From Pollutimonas harenae (GTDB taxonomy: Bacteria; Pseudomonadota; Gammaproteobacteria; Burkholderiales; Burkholderiaceae_B), in contig NZ_SDQD01000002.1 in assembly GCF_004153685.1 (NCBI RefSeq), forward strand, positions 682,001 through 746,000: 64,000 nucleotides of DNA. Direction: 5' to 3'. The notes under the pieces were generated by a model, which saw only the letters and a program-made list of their open reading frames with translations, did no database searches and was not told the origin of the DNA. The first letter of the stretch is position 1, and every line of letters starts with the position of its first letter. Positions 44,280 through 54,385 of this stretch are shown piece after piece. A program made the position numbers and the translations under genes.

Positions 44280-45404
44280 ATGAAAATTCGTTTTACTCCC
44301 ATTGCGGGTGCCATCAGTCTGGCTGCGGGCCTATTCGTCTCGAGCGGCGCCTTGGCTGCCGACACCATCAAAATTGCCGTGGCAGGGCCATTCACCGGCG
44401 CGCTTACTCAATACGGCACTATGGTCAAAGAGGGCGTCGATACCGCAGTTGAACAAATCAACGCCGCCGGTGGCGTATTGGGCAAACAGATCGAAGCGGT
44501 TACCATCGACGACGGTTGCGAGCCCAAGCAGGGTCCCGTCGTCGCCAACCGGGTGGTCAATGACGAAATCCATTATGTCGTCGGGCATGTATGCTCTGGT
44601 GCCACGATTGCCGCCACCGATATCTACAACAACGAAGGCGTCGTCATGGTCACTCCCTCGGCCACTTCACCGGCCGTCACCGATGACAAGAACTACGACA
44701 TGATTTTCCGCACTATCGGGCGCGACGATCAGCAAGGCCCTGCGGCCGCCAAGTTCATCATAGAGAAAATCAAGCCCAAAGCCGTTGCCATCCTGCACGA
44801 CAAGCAATCGTATGGCCAGGGCATTGCCAGTTCGGTCAAGAGTGAGCTCGAAAAAGGTGGCGTAAAGGTCGTGTTGTTCGAAGGGATCAACGCGGGTGAC
44901 AGTGATTATTCCGCCGTCATTACCAAGCTCAAGAGCTCCGATGCCGATTTCGTGTATTACGGCGGTTACCACCCCGAAATGGGTTTGTTGCTGCGTCAGG
45001 GGGCTGAGCAGGGGCTGAAGGTTAAGTTCATGGGCCCAGAAGGCGTAGGTAACCCAGATATCAATGCCATTGCGGGTGCGGCAGTAGAAGGGCTGTTGGT
45101 TACCTTGCCCGCCGATTTCACCCAGGATCCGTCCAATGCGGCCATCGTCAAGGCCTTTACCGACAAAAAGCGCAACCCTAGCGGGGCGTTTCAGCTGACA
45201 GCCTATTCAGCAACTGTTGCCATCACTGAAGGCATCAAGGGTGTCGGCGCCGACGATCCAATAAAAGTGGCCGAATGGCTGCACGCCAATAAAGTATCCA
45301 CCCCTATTGGTGAAATTTCCTGGAACAAGCAGGGTGACCTGAATGATTTCAAATTTGATATCTTCAACTGGCACAAAGACGGCTCCAAAACCGTATACCA
45401 ATAA
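44280..45404 (+). CDS. livJ: Branched-chain amino acid ABC transporter substrate-binding protein (orphan copy)
   Basis: A 374-residue periplasmic LivJ/LivK protein. The signal peptide ends near GALAAD (about residue 25); the mature part begins TIKIAVAGPFTGALTQYG. The cysteine pair in DDGCEPKQ and HVCSGAT, and GRDDQQGPAAAKFI, AILHDKQSYGQG, GDSDYSAVITKLKS fit the family. ATG 44280 has GGAGG five bases ahead. It has no liv permease next to it; a close paralogue lies at 51007 in front of livHMGF. It could feed that transporter with another ligand. Confidence 0.9.
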   Translation: MKIRFTPIAGAISLAAGLFVSSGALAADTIKIAVAGPFTGALTQYGTMVKEGVDTAVEQINAAGGVLGKQIEAVTIDDGCEPKQGPVVANRVVNDEIHYVVGHVCSGATIAATDIYNNEGVVMVTPSATSPAVTDDKNYDMIFRTIGRDDQQGPAAAKFIIEKIKPKAVAILHDKQSYGQGIASSVKSELEKGGVKVVLFEGINAGDSDYSAVITKLKSSDADFVYYGGYHPEMGLLLRQGAEQGLKVKFMGPEGVGNPDINAIAGAAVEGLLVTLPADFTQDPSNAAIVKAFTDKKRNPSGAFQLTAYSATVAITEGIKGVGADDPIKVAEWLHANKVSTPIGEISWNKQGDLNDFKFDIFNWHKDGSKTVYQ

Positions 45405-45412
45405 TCTGCTTT

Positions 45413-45448
45413 CCACCCTTGCTGCAGCTTGAGCCGCAGCAAGGGTGG
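45413..45448 (+). terminator. First hairpin after livJ (orphan copy)
   Basis: A perfect 13-bp stem (CCACCCTTGCTGC and complement) with a 10-base loop, 8 bases after the stop. No T run follows, but it stands just before a full bidirectional terminator. Confidence 0.6.
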
Positions 45449-45452
45449 CTAC

Positions 45453-45489
45453 ATAAAAAATACCGGCTTCATCAGCCGGTATTTTTTAT
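45453..45489. terminator. Bidirectional terminator between livJ and ugpC
   Basis: A perfect 16-bp inverted repeat (arms 45453-45468 and 45474-45489, 5-base loop). The A6 and T6 runs in its outer arms make it work on both strands. It separates the convergent livJ and ugpC genes. Confidence 0.92.
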
Positions 45490-45491
45490 GA

Positions 45492-46577
45492 TCAGTCTTC
45501 GATACGTTTTCCCGTATCCGGGTCAAACCAGTGTAGCGGGTGCACGCCGTCGCTCCCTACCTGGACAGCTTCACCGATCTGTAGAGGGTAGTCTTTGGTC
45601 AGGCCAACCGGGCAGCGAAGAATGATGGCGGTGTCACCACGGCGGCCATGGATCAGCTGTTCTGAGCCTAGTATTTCGACCATTTCCACATTCATTTGTA
45701 TGCCGCTTGCATGCAGATGCATGTGTTCGGGCCGGATCCCCATAATGGCTTTGCGGTTGGCCAGCGAGGCCGGTACGGCAGCGGGGTCGATCTGCAAGGG
45801 CGCAGCATCTTCATCTTGTGCCTGGCGCTGATCGTTGATGTAAACGGGTATCAGGTTCATGGGCGGCGACCCGATGAAGCTGGCCACAAAGGTGGAGGCG
45901 GGTTTGTCGAAAACCTGGGACGGTGTTCCTATTTGTTCCGGAATTCCTTTGTTCATGACCACCATCCGCTGTGCGAGCGTCATTGCTTCAACCTGGTCAT
46001 GGGTAACATACAGACTGGTGGTTTTGAGCCGGTGGTGCAGCTTTTGAATTTCCAGGCGCATTTGTACCCGAAGCTTGGCATCCAGATTCGACAGAGGCTC
46101 GTCAAACAGAAAGACTTTGGGATCGCGGACGATGGCACGGCCCATGGCCACTCGCTGGCGCTGCCCTCCCGATAGCTGACGCGGACGACGAGTCAGCAGA
46201 TGGGATAGTTCGAGGATATGGGCGGCCCCTTCGACGCGGCTCTGTATCTCGGTCTTGCTGAGCTTGCGGATCTTCAGGCCATACGCCATGTTCTCGAAGA
46301 CCGTCATATGCGGATATAGCGCATAGTTCTGGAACACCATGGCAATATCCCGCTCTGCGGGTTCGAGCTTGTTCACGACCTTGCCATCTATGCTGATTTC
46401 GCCGCCAGTAATGCCTTCCAGGCCCGCAACCATGCGCATCAGGGTGGATTTTCCACAACCGGAGGGTCCGACGATGACGATGAATTCACCGTCGGCCACT
46501 TCCATGTCTATGCCATGTATGACGGCGATATCGCCGGGATAGGTTTTGGTGACTTTGTTAAAACTTAAAGTAGCCAT
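45492..46577 (-). CDS. ugpC: sn-Glycerol-3-phosphate ABC transporter ATP-binding protein
   Basis: A 361-residue ABC ATPase of the MalK/UgpC class. Walker [11 protein letters not shown]-loop [23 protein letters not shown], signature [15 protein letters not shown], Walker [17 protein letters not shown], switch [15 protein letters not shown]-terminal TOBE/MalK-type regulatory domain follows from about residue 235 ([14 protein letters not shown]). ATG 46577 has GGA upstream. It is the last gene of the ugpBAEC operon. Confidence 0.93.
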   Translation of the reverse strand: MATLSFNKVTKTYPGDIAVIHGIDMEVADGEFIVIVGPSGCGKSTLMRMVAGLEGITGGEISIDGKVVNKLEPAERDIAMVFQNYALYPHMTVFENMAYGLKIRKLSKTEIQSRVEGAAHILELSHLLTRRPRQLSGGQRQRVAMGRAIVRDPKVFLFDEPLSNLDAKLRVQMRLEIQKLHHRLKTTSLYVTHDQVEAMTLAQRMVVMNKGIPEQIGTPSQVFDKPASTFVASFIGSPPMNLIPVYINDQRQAQDEDAAPLQIDPAAVPASLANRKAIMGIRPEHMHLHASGIQMNVEMVEILGSEQLIHGRRGDTAIILRCPVGLTKDYPLQIGEAVQVGSDGVHPLHWFDPDTGKRIED

Positions 46578-46628
46578 GTGTACGTCCAAAATCGGTATTG
46601 ATGACGGTTTTCGCTATTGACAATGTAT

Positions 46629-47471
46629 TTACTTTTCGGCATCGACCAAACCTTTGACAAACCATTTCTGCATGAAGATGACCACGGCGACTGGTGGAAT
46701 CATGGCCAGCAAGGCAGTCGCCATGACCAGATTCCATTCCGTGACGCTATCACCGCCAGCTATCATGCGCTTAATGCCGATAACGACGGGATACATGTCT
46801 TCTTGGGTCGTGATAATGAGTGGCCACAGGTATTGATTCCAGCCGTAGATGAACTGAATGACAAACAGTGCGGCAATACTCGTGCGGGACAAGGGCAGGA
46901 GTACGTCCCAGAAGAACCTCATGGGGCCGGCACCGTCTATGCGGGCGGCTTCGATCAACTCATCGGGTACGGTCAGAAAAAACTGACGGAACAGGAAAGT
47001 TGCCGTGGCCGAGGCAATGAGGGGTAGTGTCAGTCCGGCATAGCTATTCAGCATACCCAGATCGGCCACCACCTTGTAAGTGGGTGAAATGCGCACTTCG
47101 ACTGGAAGCATCAGTGTGACGAAGATCATCCAGAAAAAGAACATGCGGAAGCGGAAGCGGAAATACACCACGGCGAAGGCCGACAGCATCGAAATGACGA
47201 TCTTGCCTATGGTAATGGCCAGCGCCATGACGGTGCTGACCCACATCATGCGCGCAACGGGGGGGGTATTGGCCGCTTCGCCTGCCAGGACGGTGCGGAA
47301 GTTTTCAATAAACTGATTGCCCGGCAAAAGCGACATCGGGGCTTGCGCCACCTCTTGGGCGGTTTGCGTTGAGGCGATCAAGGTGACATAGAGCGGGAAG
47401 GCGATAATCGCCACCCCAACGATCAGGATCAGATGAGTAATGATATCCAGAATAGGGCGGCGTTCAATCAT
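46629..47471 (-). CDS. ugpE: sn-Glycerol-3-phosphate ABC transporter permease
   Basis: A 280-residue permease with about six membrane spans. The EAA loop [25 protein letters not shown] is clear, and the C-terminus [26 protein letters not shown] is typical of UgpE/MalG-type subunits. It pairs with UgpA for uptake of glycerol-3-phosphate or glycerophosphodiesters. It lies 42 bases after ugpA and 51 before ugpC. Confidence 0.93.
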   Translation of the reverse strand: MIERRPILDIITHLILIVGVAIIAFPLYVTLIASTQTAQEVAQAPMSLLPGNQFIENFRTVLAGEAANTPPVARMMWVSTVMALAITIGKIVISMLSAFAVVYFRFRFRMFFFWMIFVTLMLPVEVRISPTYKVVADLGMLNSYAGLTLPLIASATATFLFRQFFLTVPDELIEAARIDGAGPMRFFWDVLLPLSRTSIAALFVIQFIYGWNQYLWPLIITTQEDMYPVVIGIKRMIAGGDSVTEWNLVMATALLAMIPPVAVVIFMQKWFVKGLVDAEK

Positions 47472-47513
47472 GATGGCCTTGACGATAAAACAAAGAGAGG
47501 CTTTGGCCGGACA

Positions 47514-48398
47514 TTAGTAATTGACCTTGCGATCTATGAAGCGGAACTGCACAACCGTCAGCAAGATGACGATCAGCATGAGAATGACCGATTGCGCTGC
47601 GGAAGAGCCAATGTCCAGTCCCTTGAAACCAGTGTTGTAGACCTTGTAGACAAGAATTGAGGTACTGGATCCCGGTCCGCCCTGCGTCATGATGTCGATG
47701 ATGGCGAACGTGTCGAAGAAGGCGTAAATGACGTTGATGACCAGCAGAAAGAAGGTCGTAGGCGACAGCAAGGGAAAGACAATAGTCCAGAATCGGCGTG
47801 CCGGGCTGGCGCCATCGATGGCGGCCGCTTCGATGAGCGAACGGGGAATGGATTGCAAGCCTGCCAGGAAGAACAGGAAGTTGTAGGAGATTTGCTTCCA
47901 GACAGAAGCCAGTACAACCAGAATCATGGCGTCGTTGCCATCCAGTCTTGGATTCCATGCAATGCCGTTGTCAGCCAGAAACACGGCCAGTATCCCTACC
48001 GAAGGGGAAAATAGAAACAACCACAACACACCTGCCACGGCGGTAGCCACGGCATAGGGCCAGATCAGCAAGGTCTTATAGATTCCGGCTGCCTTGTGAA
48101 CCACCCGATTGGCCATGACTGCCAGTAGCAGGGAGATAGACAGCCCCAGGACTGCCACCAGTACGGAAAAAACGGCAGTAACCTTGAATGAGTAGACATA
48201 ATCGGCGTCATCGAACAGTGCAACGAAATTGGACAGCCCGACAAACTGGGATGACAGGCCAAAGGGATCTTCGAGCCGGAACGATTGCCACATGGCCTGG
48301 CCGGCGGGCAGAAAGAAAAAAATAACGGTAATCGCCAACTGCGGCGCGAGCAGCAGGTAGGGGAGCGTCTTGTGGCTGAAAGTTACGCGTTTTTCCAT
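47514..48398 (-). CDS. ugpA: sn-Glycerol-3-phosphate ABC transporter permease
   Basis: A 294-residue permease. The N-terminus [31 protein letters not shown] is typical, as are [21 protein letters not shown] and the EAA loop [27 protein letters not shown]. The ending [13 protein letters not shown] fits UgpA. It is separated from ugpB by 149 bases that hold a hairpin, and is followed closely by ugpE. Confidence 0.93.
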   Translation of the reverse strand: MEKRVTFSHKTLPYLLLAPQLAITVIFFFLPAGQAMWQSFRLEDPFGLSSQFVGLSNFVALFDDADYVYSFKVTAVFSVLVAVLGLSISLLLAVMANRVVHKAAGIYKTLLIWPYAVATAVAGVLWLFLFSPSVGILAVFLADNGIAWNPRLDGNDAMILVVLASVWKQISYNFLFFLAGLQSIPRSLIEAAAIDGASPARRFWTIVFPLLSPTTFFLLVINVIYAFFDTFAIIDIMTQGGPGSSTSILVYKVYNTGFKGLDIGSSAAQSVILMLIVILLTVVQFRFIDRKVNY

Positions 48399-48492
48399 GT
48401 GGGAACGGATGTGAGTAAATGCTGACCGGGATTAAAACACAAGCAAGCGGCCTGGCGCTGGCACAGACGGGCTTGGCAGGTGAATAGAAAAT

Positions 48493-48525
48493 GCCGTAAG
48501 AGATGCCAGGCAGCCCTCTTACGGC
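48493..48525 (-). terminator. Hairpin (attenuator) between ugpB and ugpA
   Basis: A 10-bp stem (GCCGTAAGAG and complement) with a 13-base loop containing GCCAGGC. On the minus strand ATTTTC follows. The T run is weak, so partial termination or mRNA 3'-end protection of ugpB is more likely than a full stop. Confidence 0.55.
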
Positions 48526-48547
48526 AGCGATTTTAAGCCAGGAAGAC

Positions 48548-49855
48548 TTACTTTACGCTTTTTTCGAAACGGCTCAGCAGTTCATTGCCCCGCTTGACCA
48601 TATCTTGCAAGCCTGCTTCGGGGGTCACCTTGCCCGCGAAGATCTCTTCCATGACGCCATCTTCGATGTCACGGATTTGAGGCAGGTAGCCCAGACGTAT
48701 GCCGCGCGAGTTCTCGGTGGTGGTGGCGTCAAGCTGCTTGACGGCCACATCGGAACCCGGGTTTTTTTCATAGAAACCGGATTTCTTGGTGAGTTCGAAG
48801 CCGGCCTTGGTAACGGGAACATAGCCAGTGCCCTGATGCCATTGGGCTGCCTGCTCGGGGCTGGAAATGAACTTGAAGAATTGAGTCACGCCTTTATAGA
48901 CTTCGGGGCTTTTCTTGGCAAATACCCACAGTGATGCACCGCCGATAATCGAGTTCTGTGGTGCGCCATCGACGTCGTCATAGTAAGGCAGCGAAGATGT
49001 GCCGAATTCGAACTTGCCGGTTTTGATGATGTTGGCGCGATTGCCGCTGGAACCGGTGAACATGCCGCATTTACCCGACGTGAACAGCGCGTTCGATGCA
49101 TCGCCGCGGCCACCGTAGGTGAATGTGCCTGCCTTGGACATATCGGCGAGGAAGCTGATATGGCGCACAAACAAAGGCTTATCGATGGCCAGGCGTGCAT
49201 CCAGGCCACCAAAACCATTGTCTTGCGTTGCATAAGGCGTGTTATGCCAGGCACCGAAGGTTTCCAACTGAATCCAGGAGGGCCAGGAAGTGGTGTAGCC
49301 ACATTCCATGCCAGCCTCGCGCAGTTTCTTACCGGCTTCGGCTACTTCCTTCCATGTCTTGGGTGGATTTTCAGCGTCAAGGCCGGCTTTCTTGAAAGCA
49401 TCTTTGTTGTAGTAGAAAACAGGCGTCGAGCTGTTGAATGGCATGGATACCAGTTTTCCGTCGGCCGACGAGTAGTAGCTGGCCACAGCGCCCAGGAAGT
49501 CATCGGGGTTGATGGGGCTGCCGGATTCTTCCGACATTTCCTGCACTGGCTTGATGGCACCCTTGGCATACATCATGGTGGCAGTGCCTACCTCGAAAAC
49601 CTGCAGAATATCGGGGGCCTGGCCACCACGAAAGGCGGCAATGCCTGCATTCATGGATTCGCCATATGTACCCTTGTAGACGGCATGTACGACATAATCA
49701 GACTGGCTTTTATTGAAATCATCAACCAGTGCATTGACACGCTCACCCAGGGCTCCCTGCATAGAGTGCCAGAAGTTGATATCGGTGGCGGCGTGAGCCG
49801 TGCCTATGCTGGCAATCACGCCGGCCAGAGATAATGCAAAAAGCTTGACTCGCAT
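48548..49855 (-). CDS. ugpB: sn-Glycerol-3-phosphate ABC transporter substrate-binding protein
   Basis: A 435-residue periplasmic protein. The signal peptide FALSLAGVIASIGTAHAATD ends near residue 22. The mature part begins INFWHSMQGALGERVNALVDDFNKSQ, and SMPFNSSTPVFYYNKDAFKKAGL and FGTSSLPYYDD are characteristic of UgpB. ATG 49855 follows AGGAGA about 9 bases upstream. It is the first gene of ugpBAEC. A weak Pho-box-like repeat lies about 75 bases upstream, which would fit phosphate control known from E. coli ugp. Confidence 0.94.
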   Translation of the reverse strand: MRVKLFALSLAGVIASIGTAHAATDINFWHSMQGALGERVNALVDDFNKSQSDYVVHAVYKGTYGESMNAGIAAFRGGQAPDILQVFEVGTATMMYAKGAIKPVQEMSEESGSPINPDDFLGAVASYYSSADGKLVSMPFNSSTPVFYYNKDAFKKAGLDAENPPKTWKEVAEAGKKLREAGMECGYTTSWPSWIQLETFGAWHNTPYATQDNGFGGLDARLAIDKPLFVRHISFLADMSKAGTFTYGGRGDASNALFTSGKCGMFTGSSGNRANIIKTGKFEFGTSSLPYYDDVDGAPQNSIIGGASLWVFAKKSPEVYKGVTQFFKFISSPEQAAQWHQGTGYVPVTKAGFELTKKSGFYEKNPGSDVAVKQLDATTTENSRGIRLGYLPQIRDIEDGVMEEIFAGKVTPEAGLQDMVKRGNELLSRFEKSVK

Positions 49856-49928
49856 GAGTTGTTCTCCTGTGTTGTCTGTGATGCCGCGTATGATGGACCC
49901 GGCGCGGGACAGAGTTTATTTCACGTTT

Positions 49929-49946
49929 ATGACGCTGGCGTGACTG
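49929..49946 (-). promoter_or_regulatory. Possible Pho box upstream of ugpB
   Basis: On the minus strand CAGTCAC and GCGTCAT, four bases apart, each match the PhoB repeat CTGTCAT in 5 of 7 positions with the right spacing. Weak alone; the ugp context raises it. Confidence 0.35.
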
Positions 49947-49989
49947 TAACGAGAAGCGTAGTCTTTCGTCAATGTGAAATTCCTGGCGC

Positions 49990-49995
49990 TACAAT
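49990..49995 (+). promoter_or_regulatory. Candidate -10 box of proC
   Basis: TACAAT ends 9 bases before the proC ATG, so transcription would start within about 3 bases of the ATG. No Shine-Dalgarno is present. A weak -35 (TCGTCA, 49966-49971) is 18 bases upstream. Confidence 0.4.
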
Positions 49996-50004
49996 ATTGT
50001 CACT

Positions 50005-50838
50005 ATGAACCAAGAACTCACTATCGCCTTTATTGGTGGCGGCAATATGGCCTCCGCTCTGGCAGCAGGCCTGATTGGAAAGCGCTGCGGTGCCCACGAC
50101 GTGCATGTCATTGATATCAATCAGGCAGTCCTGGACCGCTGGGCTGTGCAAGGCACGACGGTATCGCAGGCCCCCGACGACATGCTGGCCAGGCGCCGCC
50201 TCTGGATCCTGGCTGTCAAGCCGCAATATCTGAAAGAGGCCGTCATGCAGTGCCGGCCGTTCCTGCAAGAGGATACGTTGGTAGTAAGTATTGCTGCGGG
50301 CATTTCGGCCGAAACGCTTTCGAGCTGGCTGGGGAGCGATGACAAGCCATTTACCCGGATCGTACGCTGTATGCCCAATACTCCTGCATTGATTGGAGCC
50401 GGCGCCAGTGGGTTATTGGCGCTGCCGGGTGTATCCGAAGACGACAAAACAGTCGTACAGCAGTGCATGCGTGCAGTCGGAGAGGTCACTTGGGTTGATA
50501 CCGATGCTCAGATTGATGCCGTGACTGCGCTGTCGGGAAGTGGTCCCGCCTACGTCTTTCTATTTATCGAGGCCCTTATACAGGGGGGTATCAAGCAGGG
50601 TCTGGACGAAGATCAGGCCCGCACACTTGCTTTGGCCACTGTGACGGGTGCCACCCAGCTTGCTGCACTGTCGCACGAAAGCCTGCAAATCCTGCGTGAA
50701 CGTGTTACCTCGAAAGGAGGTACCACCGCCGCTGCCCTTGATGTCTTGCAGAGCCAGAACTTCCCGGATATCGTGCAGCAGGCCATGCTGGCCGCCTATA
50801 CACGTGCGGCCGAGTTGTCGAGCGAATTTGCCCAATGA
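50005..50838 (+). CDS. proC: Pyrroline-5-carboxylate reductase
   Basis: A 277-residue P5CR, the last step of proline synthesis (P5C + NAD(P)H to proline). The N-terminal Rossmann motif AFIGGGNMASALAAGLI (8-24), VRCMPNTPALIGAG (mid), and the C-terminal signature ALSGSGPAYVFLFIEALIQGGIKQGL and VTSKGGTTAAALDVL are all present. It stands between the divergent ugp operon and livJ. The message is possibly leaderless. Confidence 0.96.
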   Translation: MNQELTIAFIGGGNMASALAAGLIGKRCGAHDVHVIDINQAVLDRWAVQGTTVSQAPDDMLARRRLWILAVKPQYLKEAVMQCRPFLQEDTLVVSIAAGISAETLSSWLGSDDKPFTRIVRCMPNTPALIGAGASGLLALPGVSEDDKTVVQQCMRAVGEVTWVDTDAQIDAVTALSGSGPAYVFLFIEALIQGGIKQGLDEDQARTLALATVTGATQLAALSHESLQILRERVTSKGGTTAAALDVLQSQNFPDIVQQAMLAAYTRAAELSSEFAQ

Positions 50839-51006
50839 AATCGTGAGTTCTAAGGGCTTATCCGTAGTGACATGCCAGGGGCTACTCGTCAGAATACGCT
50901 AGCCGTTACTAGGCGTAAGCTAATAAAAACTGGCCCGCCGCAGCAAGCCATGCGATGTCGCACAATGATTTCGTCAGTGGTGGGCTCAACCCGGAGAAGC
51001 ACAGGC

Positions 51007-52128
51007 ATGAAGGTTCTTAGAAAATTATCACCATTGGTCATGACGCTGGGCGCACTGACGCTGGCAGGCAGCGTTTATGCGGCCGACACAATCAAAATCG
51101 GCATTCCCCAACCTATGACTGGCCCGGCCACCCAATATGGTGATCAGATCCAGGCTGGTGCCCTGACGGCTATCGAAGCCATCAACGAAGCAGGCGGCGT
51201 AAAGGGCATGAAGCTCGAACCCTTGCTCATAGACGATGGCTGCGAGCCCAAGCAAGCAGTCCCTGCCGCCAACCGGGTCATCAATGAAGGCGCCAAGTTT
51301 GCGGTCGCGCACGCGTGTTCGGGCACTACTGTTCCTGCCGTAAACGTCTACGAACAGGAAGGTATTGTTGCCATTACCCCGGGGGCTACTTCGCCGCTGG
51401 TTACCGATACCATCAAGCCGCACTTTTTCTTCCGTACCATTGGCCGTGATGACCAGCAAGGTCCTTTTGCTGCCAAGTACATCATCAATACCCTCAAGCC
51501 AAAAACGGTCGCCATCCTGCACGACAAGCAAACCTATGGCTCGGGTGTAGCTACGCAAGTACGCGATAATCTGTCCAAAGACGGTGTCAATGTCGCCCTG
51601 TTCGAAGGTATCAACGTAGGCGACAGTGATTACTCGGCGGTCATCACCAAGCTCAAGTCGCTTGATCCTGACCTGATCTACTTCGGTGGCTACCATGCCG
51701 AGCTGGGTCTGTTGCTGCGCCAGGCGCGTGAACAAGGTTTGCAAACCCAGTTCATGGGTCCTGAAGGCGTTGCCAATAAAGACTTGGTCGCCATTGCCGG
51801 TCCCGCCGTGGAAGGTTTGCTGGTTACCCTGCCGGCCGACTTCACCAAGCTGCCTGGTAACGAAAAAGTGCTGGAAAACTTCAAAAAAGCCAACCGTAGC
51901 CCCGACGGCGCGTTCACGCTGACAGCCTATGCAGCCGTGCAAATTCTGGTCGATAGTATCAATGCTGTTGGCCAAGACCCTGAAAAAGTCGCTGATTACA
52001 TGCACAGCAACACCTTCAATACCGCCATCGGCAAAGTGGAATACGATGCCAAGGGTGACCTGAAGGAATTCGAGTTTGCCGTATACAAATGGGACAAAGA
52101 AGGCAAGCTTGAGCAGCTGAAGCTTTAA
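51007..52128 (+). CDS. livJ: Branched-chain amino acid ABC transporter substrate-binding protein
   Basis: A 373-residue LivJ-type protein. The signal peptide ends at SVYAAD (about residue 23). The mature part TIKIGIPQPMTGPATQYGDQI and the segments DDGCEPKQAVPAANRVI, HACSGTTVPAVNVYEQEG, GRDDQQGPFAAKYI closely match the orphan copy at 44280. ATG 51007 is the family start; the longer upstream frame is not protein-like. It heads livHMGF, with a strong terminator between it and livH. Confidence 0.93.
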   Translation: MKVLRKLSPLVMTLGALTLAGSVYAADTIKIGIPQPMTGPATQYGDQIQAGALTAIEAINEAGGVKGMKLEPLLIDDGCEPKQAVPAANRVINEGAKFAVAHACSGTTVPAVNVYEQEGIVAITPGATSPLVTDTIKPHFFFRTIGRDDQQGPFAAKYIINTLKPKTVAILHDKQTYGSGVATQVRDNLSKDGVNVALFEGINVGDSDYSAVITKLKSLDPDLIYFGGYHAELGLLLRQAREQGLQTQFMGPEGVANKDLVAIAGPAVEGLLVTLPADFTKLPGNEKVLENFKKANRSPDGAFTLTAYAAVQILVDSINAVGQDPEKVADYMHSNTFNTAIGKVEYDAKGDLKEFEFAVYKWDKEGKLEQLKL

Positions 52129-52143
52129 TTTGCAAAGCAGTCC

Positions 52144-52174
52144 GCTCCAGCCCGGTCGGGCTGGAGCTTCTTTT
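52144..52174 (+). terminator. Intrinsic terminator between livJ and livH
   Basis: GCTCCAGCCCG/CGGGCTGGAGC stem with a tight loop, then TTCTTTTCTTC, 15 bases after the livJ stop. It should reduce read-through into the permease genes. Confidence 0.85.
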
Positions 52175-52232
52175 CTTCTCCCGGTTAGTCTGTGCCTACC
52201 TTCCAGATTAACGTACCGGAAATATCCGTTTT

Positions 52233-53159
52233 ATGTCTGAGATTCTTCCCCAACTTACGCAACAGCTGTTCAACGGCCTGTCGCTTGGCGCCATTTATGC
52301 CCTGATTGCCATTGGCTACACCATGGTCTACGGCATTATTGGCATGATCAACTTCGCCCACGGCGAAATCTATATGATCGGGGCGTATGTCGGTCTGGTG
52401 ACCCTTTCTGCCATCGGTGTCGGCAGTGGCCTGCCGCTGGTAGTTATTATTCTCATCATGCTCATTGTTGCCGTGCTGGTTACCGGTGTGTATGGCTATG
52501 CCATTGAGAAGGTTGCCTATGCGCCATTGCGCGGCGGACCACGTCTGGTGCCACTTATTTCCGCCATCGGCATGTCGATTTTCCTGCAGAACTGGGTGGC
52601 CATCGGCCAGGGCGCGCGCGACATGGCCGTGCCCGCACTCGTCACAGGCTCGTTCCAATTCCAGATGGGCTCAGACTTTGTGGTTACGGCACCGTATTCC
52701 CGCATCATGATTATTGTCGTGACGGTGCTCATGATGATCGCGCTGTCGCTTTTCATTAAATACTCCCGTGTCGGACGCGCGTCGCGTGCTTGCTCACAAG
52801 ATTTGCGCATGGCGAATCTGCTGGGCATAGACACTAATCGCATTATTTCCTTTACCTTCATTATCGGTGCCATGCTGGCGGCCGTGGGCGGTGTGCTGAT
52901 TGCATTGGCGATCGGCAAGCTCAATCCGTTTATTGGGTTCATCGTAGGTATCAAGGCATTTACCGCTGCCGTCCTGGGCGGAATAGGCAGTATCCCCGGG
53001 GCCATGCTGGGTGGGGTGCTGCTGGGCTTGGCCGAAACGTTCGCGGCTGCCTACATCTCGTCTCAGTACAAGGATATTGTCGCGTTTGGCCTGCTGGTAT
53101 TCATCTTGCTGTTCCGCCCAACAGGGCTGCTGGGCAAACCTGAAGTGGAAAAAGTGTAA
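52233..53159 (+). CDS. livH: Branched-chain amino acid ABC transporter permease LivH
   Basis: A 308-residue permease with about eight membrane spans. [42 protein letters not shown] at the N-terminus and [40 protein letters not shown] are LivH hallmarks. The C-terminal [26 protein letters not shown] and [16 protein letters not shown] complete it. Its stop overlaps the livM start by one base (TAATG). Confidence 0.95.
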   Translation: MSEILPQLTQQLFNGLSLGAIYALIAIGYTMVYGIIGMINFAHGEIYMIGAYVGLVTLSAIGVGSGLPLVVIILIMLIVAVLVTGVYGYAIEKVAYAPLRGGPRLVPLISAIGMSIFLQNWVAIGQGARDMAVPALVTGSFQFQMGSDFVVTAPYSRIMIIVVTVLMMIALSLFIKYSRVGRASRACSQDLRMANLLGIDTNRIISFTFIIGAMLAAVGGVLIALAIGKLNPFIGFIVGIKAFTAAVLGGIGSIPGAMLGGVLLGLAETFAAAYISSQYKDIVAFGLLVFILLFRPTGLLGKPEVEKV

Positions 53160-54385
53160 TGGGTAACAACATCAAAAACGCATTGATCGCAGCCGTTATG
53201 GCTGGAGTCATTATTGCGCCTGTCTTCGGTTTGCAGATTGTCCGTAGCGGCATGCAGACACATCTTAAGCCCGAGTGGAACATGATTCTTTCGGGTATGG
53301 CCATTGTTTTCATCTTCCAGATGATTCGGCCGGTGTTTGGCCGGGTATTCAAATCTTCCGGTAAAAAACGCAGTATGCCGGTGCTCACCGAACCAATGCG
53401 GCGCGGGCTTATCTTCCTGCTGATCGCTCTTGCGCTGGTCTGGCCATTTACTACAGGTCGTGCACAAGTCGACATTGCCACTCTGGTACTGATTTATGTC
53501 ATGCTGGGGCTGGGCCTGAATATTGTGGTGGGCTTTGCAGGGCTGCTGGATCTGGGCTTTGTGGGGTTTTATGCCGTCGGTGCTTATACCTATGCCCTGT
53601 TATATCACTGGGCAGGCTGGGGCTTCTGGGAGGCCCTGCCTTTTGCCGGCGGCATGTCGGCATTATTCGGCTTCCTGCTTGGTTTTCCGGTATTGCGCCT
53701 GCGCGGCGACTATCTGGCCATTGTCACGCTGGGTTTTGGCGAAATCATCCGCTTGATGCTGATCAATCTGTACACCCTTACAGGTGGTCCCGATGGCATC
53801 TCAGGCATTCCTAAGCCTACTGTTTTTGGCTTTCCCATGGCTCGTCGCGCACCCGAAGGTGTGACGACCTTCCATGAGCTGGTTGGCTGGAATTACGATA
53901 CCCAGGACGTCATCATTTATCTTTACCTGATGGCCTTATGCCTGGCCCTGATCACCTTGTTCGTTTCCAACCGCGTCATACGCATGCCTATAGGCAGGGC
54001 CTGGGAGGCTTTGCGCGAGGATGAAATCGCCTGCCGCTCCCTGGGGCTGAACCCTACGCGCATCAAACTGTCTGCCTTTACCATGGGGGCCATGTTCGCC
54101 GGCTTTGGCGGTGCTTTCTTTGCCGCTCGCCAGGGCCTGGTCAATCCCGAGTCTTTCACTTTCATCGAGTCGGCTCTGATTCTGGCTATTGTTGTGTTGG
54201 GTGGCATGGGCTCGCAGGTGGGGGTCATTCTGGCCGCCATCATACTGACCGTGGTGCCCGAGATTGCGCGTGAGTTCGCAGAGTATCGGATGTTGATCTT
54301 TGGTTTGGTCATGGTGTTGATGATGATGTGGCGCCCTCAAGGCTTGCTGCCCGTCAAGCGCCCGCAGGTGGAGTTGAAAGCATGA
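53159..54385 (+). CDS. livM: Branched-chain amino acid ABC transporter permease LivM
   Basis: A 408-residue permease. The first 90 residues are an extra segment with two hydrophobic helices, as in enteric LivM (about 425). The core has [72 protein letters not shown], and [43 protein letters not shown]. It overlaps livG by four bases (ATGA at 54382). Confidence 0.95.
   Translation: MGNNIKNALIAAVMAGVIIAPVFGLQIVRSGMQTHLKPEWNMILSGMAIVFIFQMIRPVFGRVFKSSGKKRSMPVLTEPMRRGLIFLLIALALVWPFTTGRAQVDIATLVLIYVMLGLGLNIVVGFAGLLDLGFVGFYAVGAYTYALLYHWAGWGFWEALPFAGGMSALFGFLLGFPVLRLRGDYLAIVTLGFGEIIRLMLINLYTLTGGPDGISGIPKPTVFGFPMARRAPEGVTTFHELVGWNYDTQDVIIYLYLMALCLALITLFVSNRVIRMPIGRAWEALREDEIACRSLGLNPTRIKLSAFTMGAMFAGFGGAFFAARQGLVNPESFTFIESALILAIVVLGGMGSQVGVILAAIILTVVPEIAREFAEYRMLIFGLVMVLMMMWRPQGLLPVKRPQVELKA

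Noticed and set aside
51028-52005. 325-codon frame antisense to livJ
   Set aside because: Shadow frame opposite a well-supported gene.
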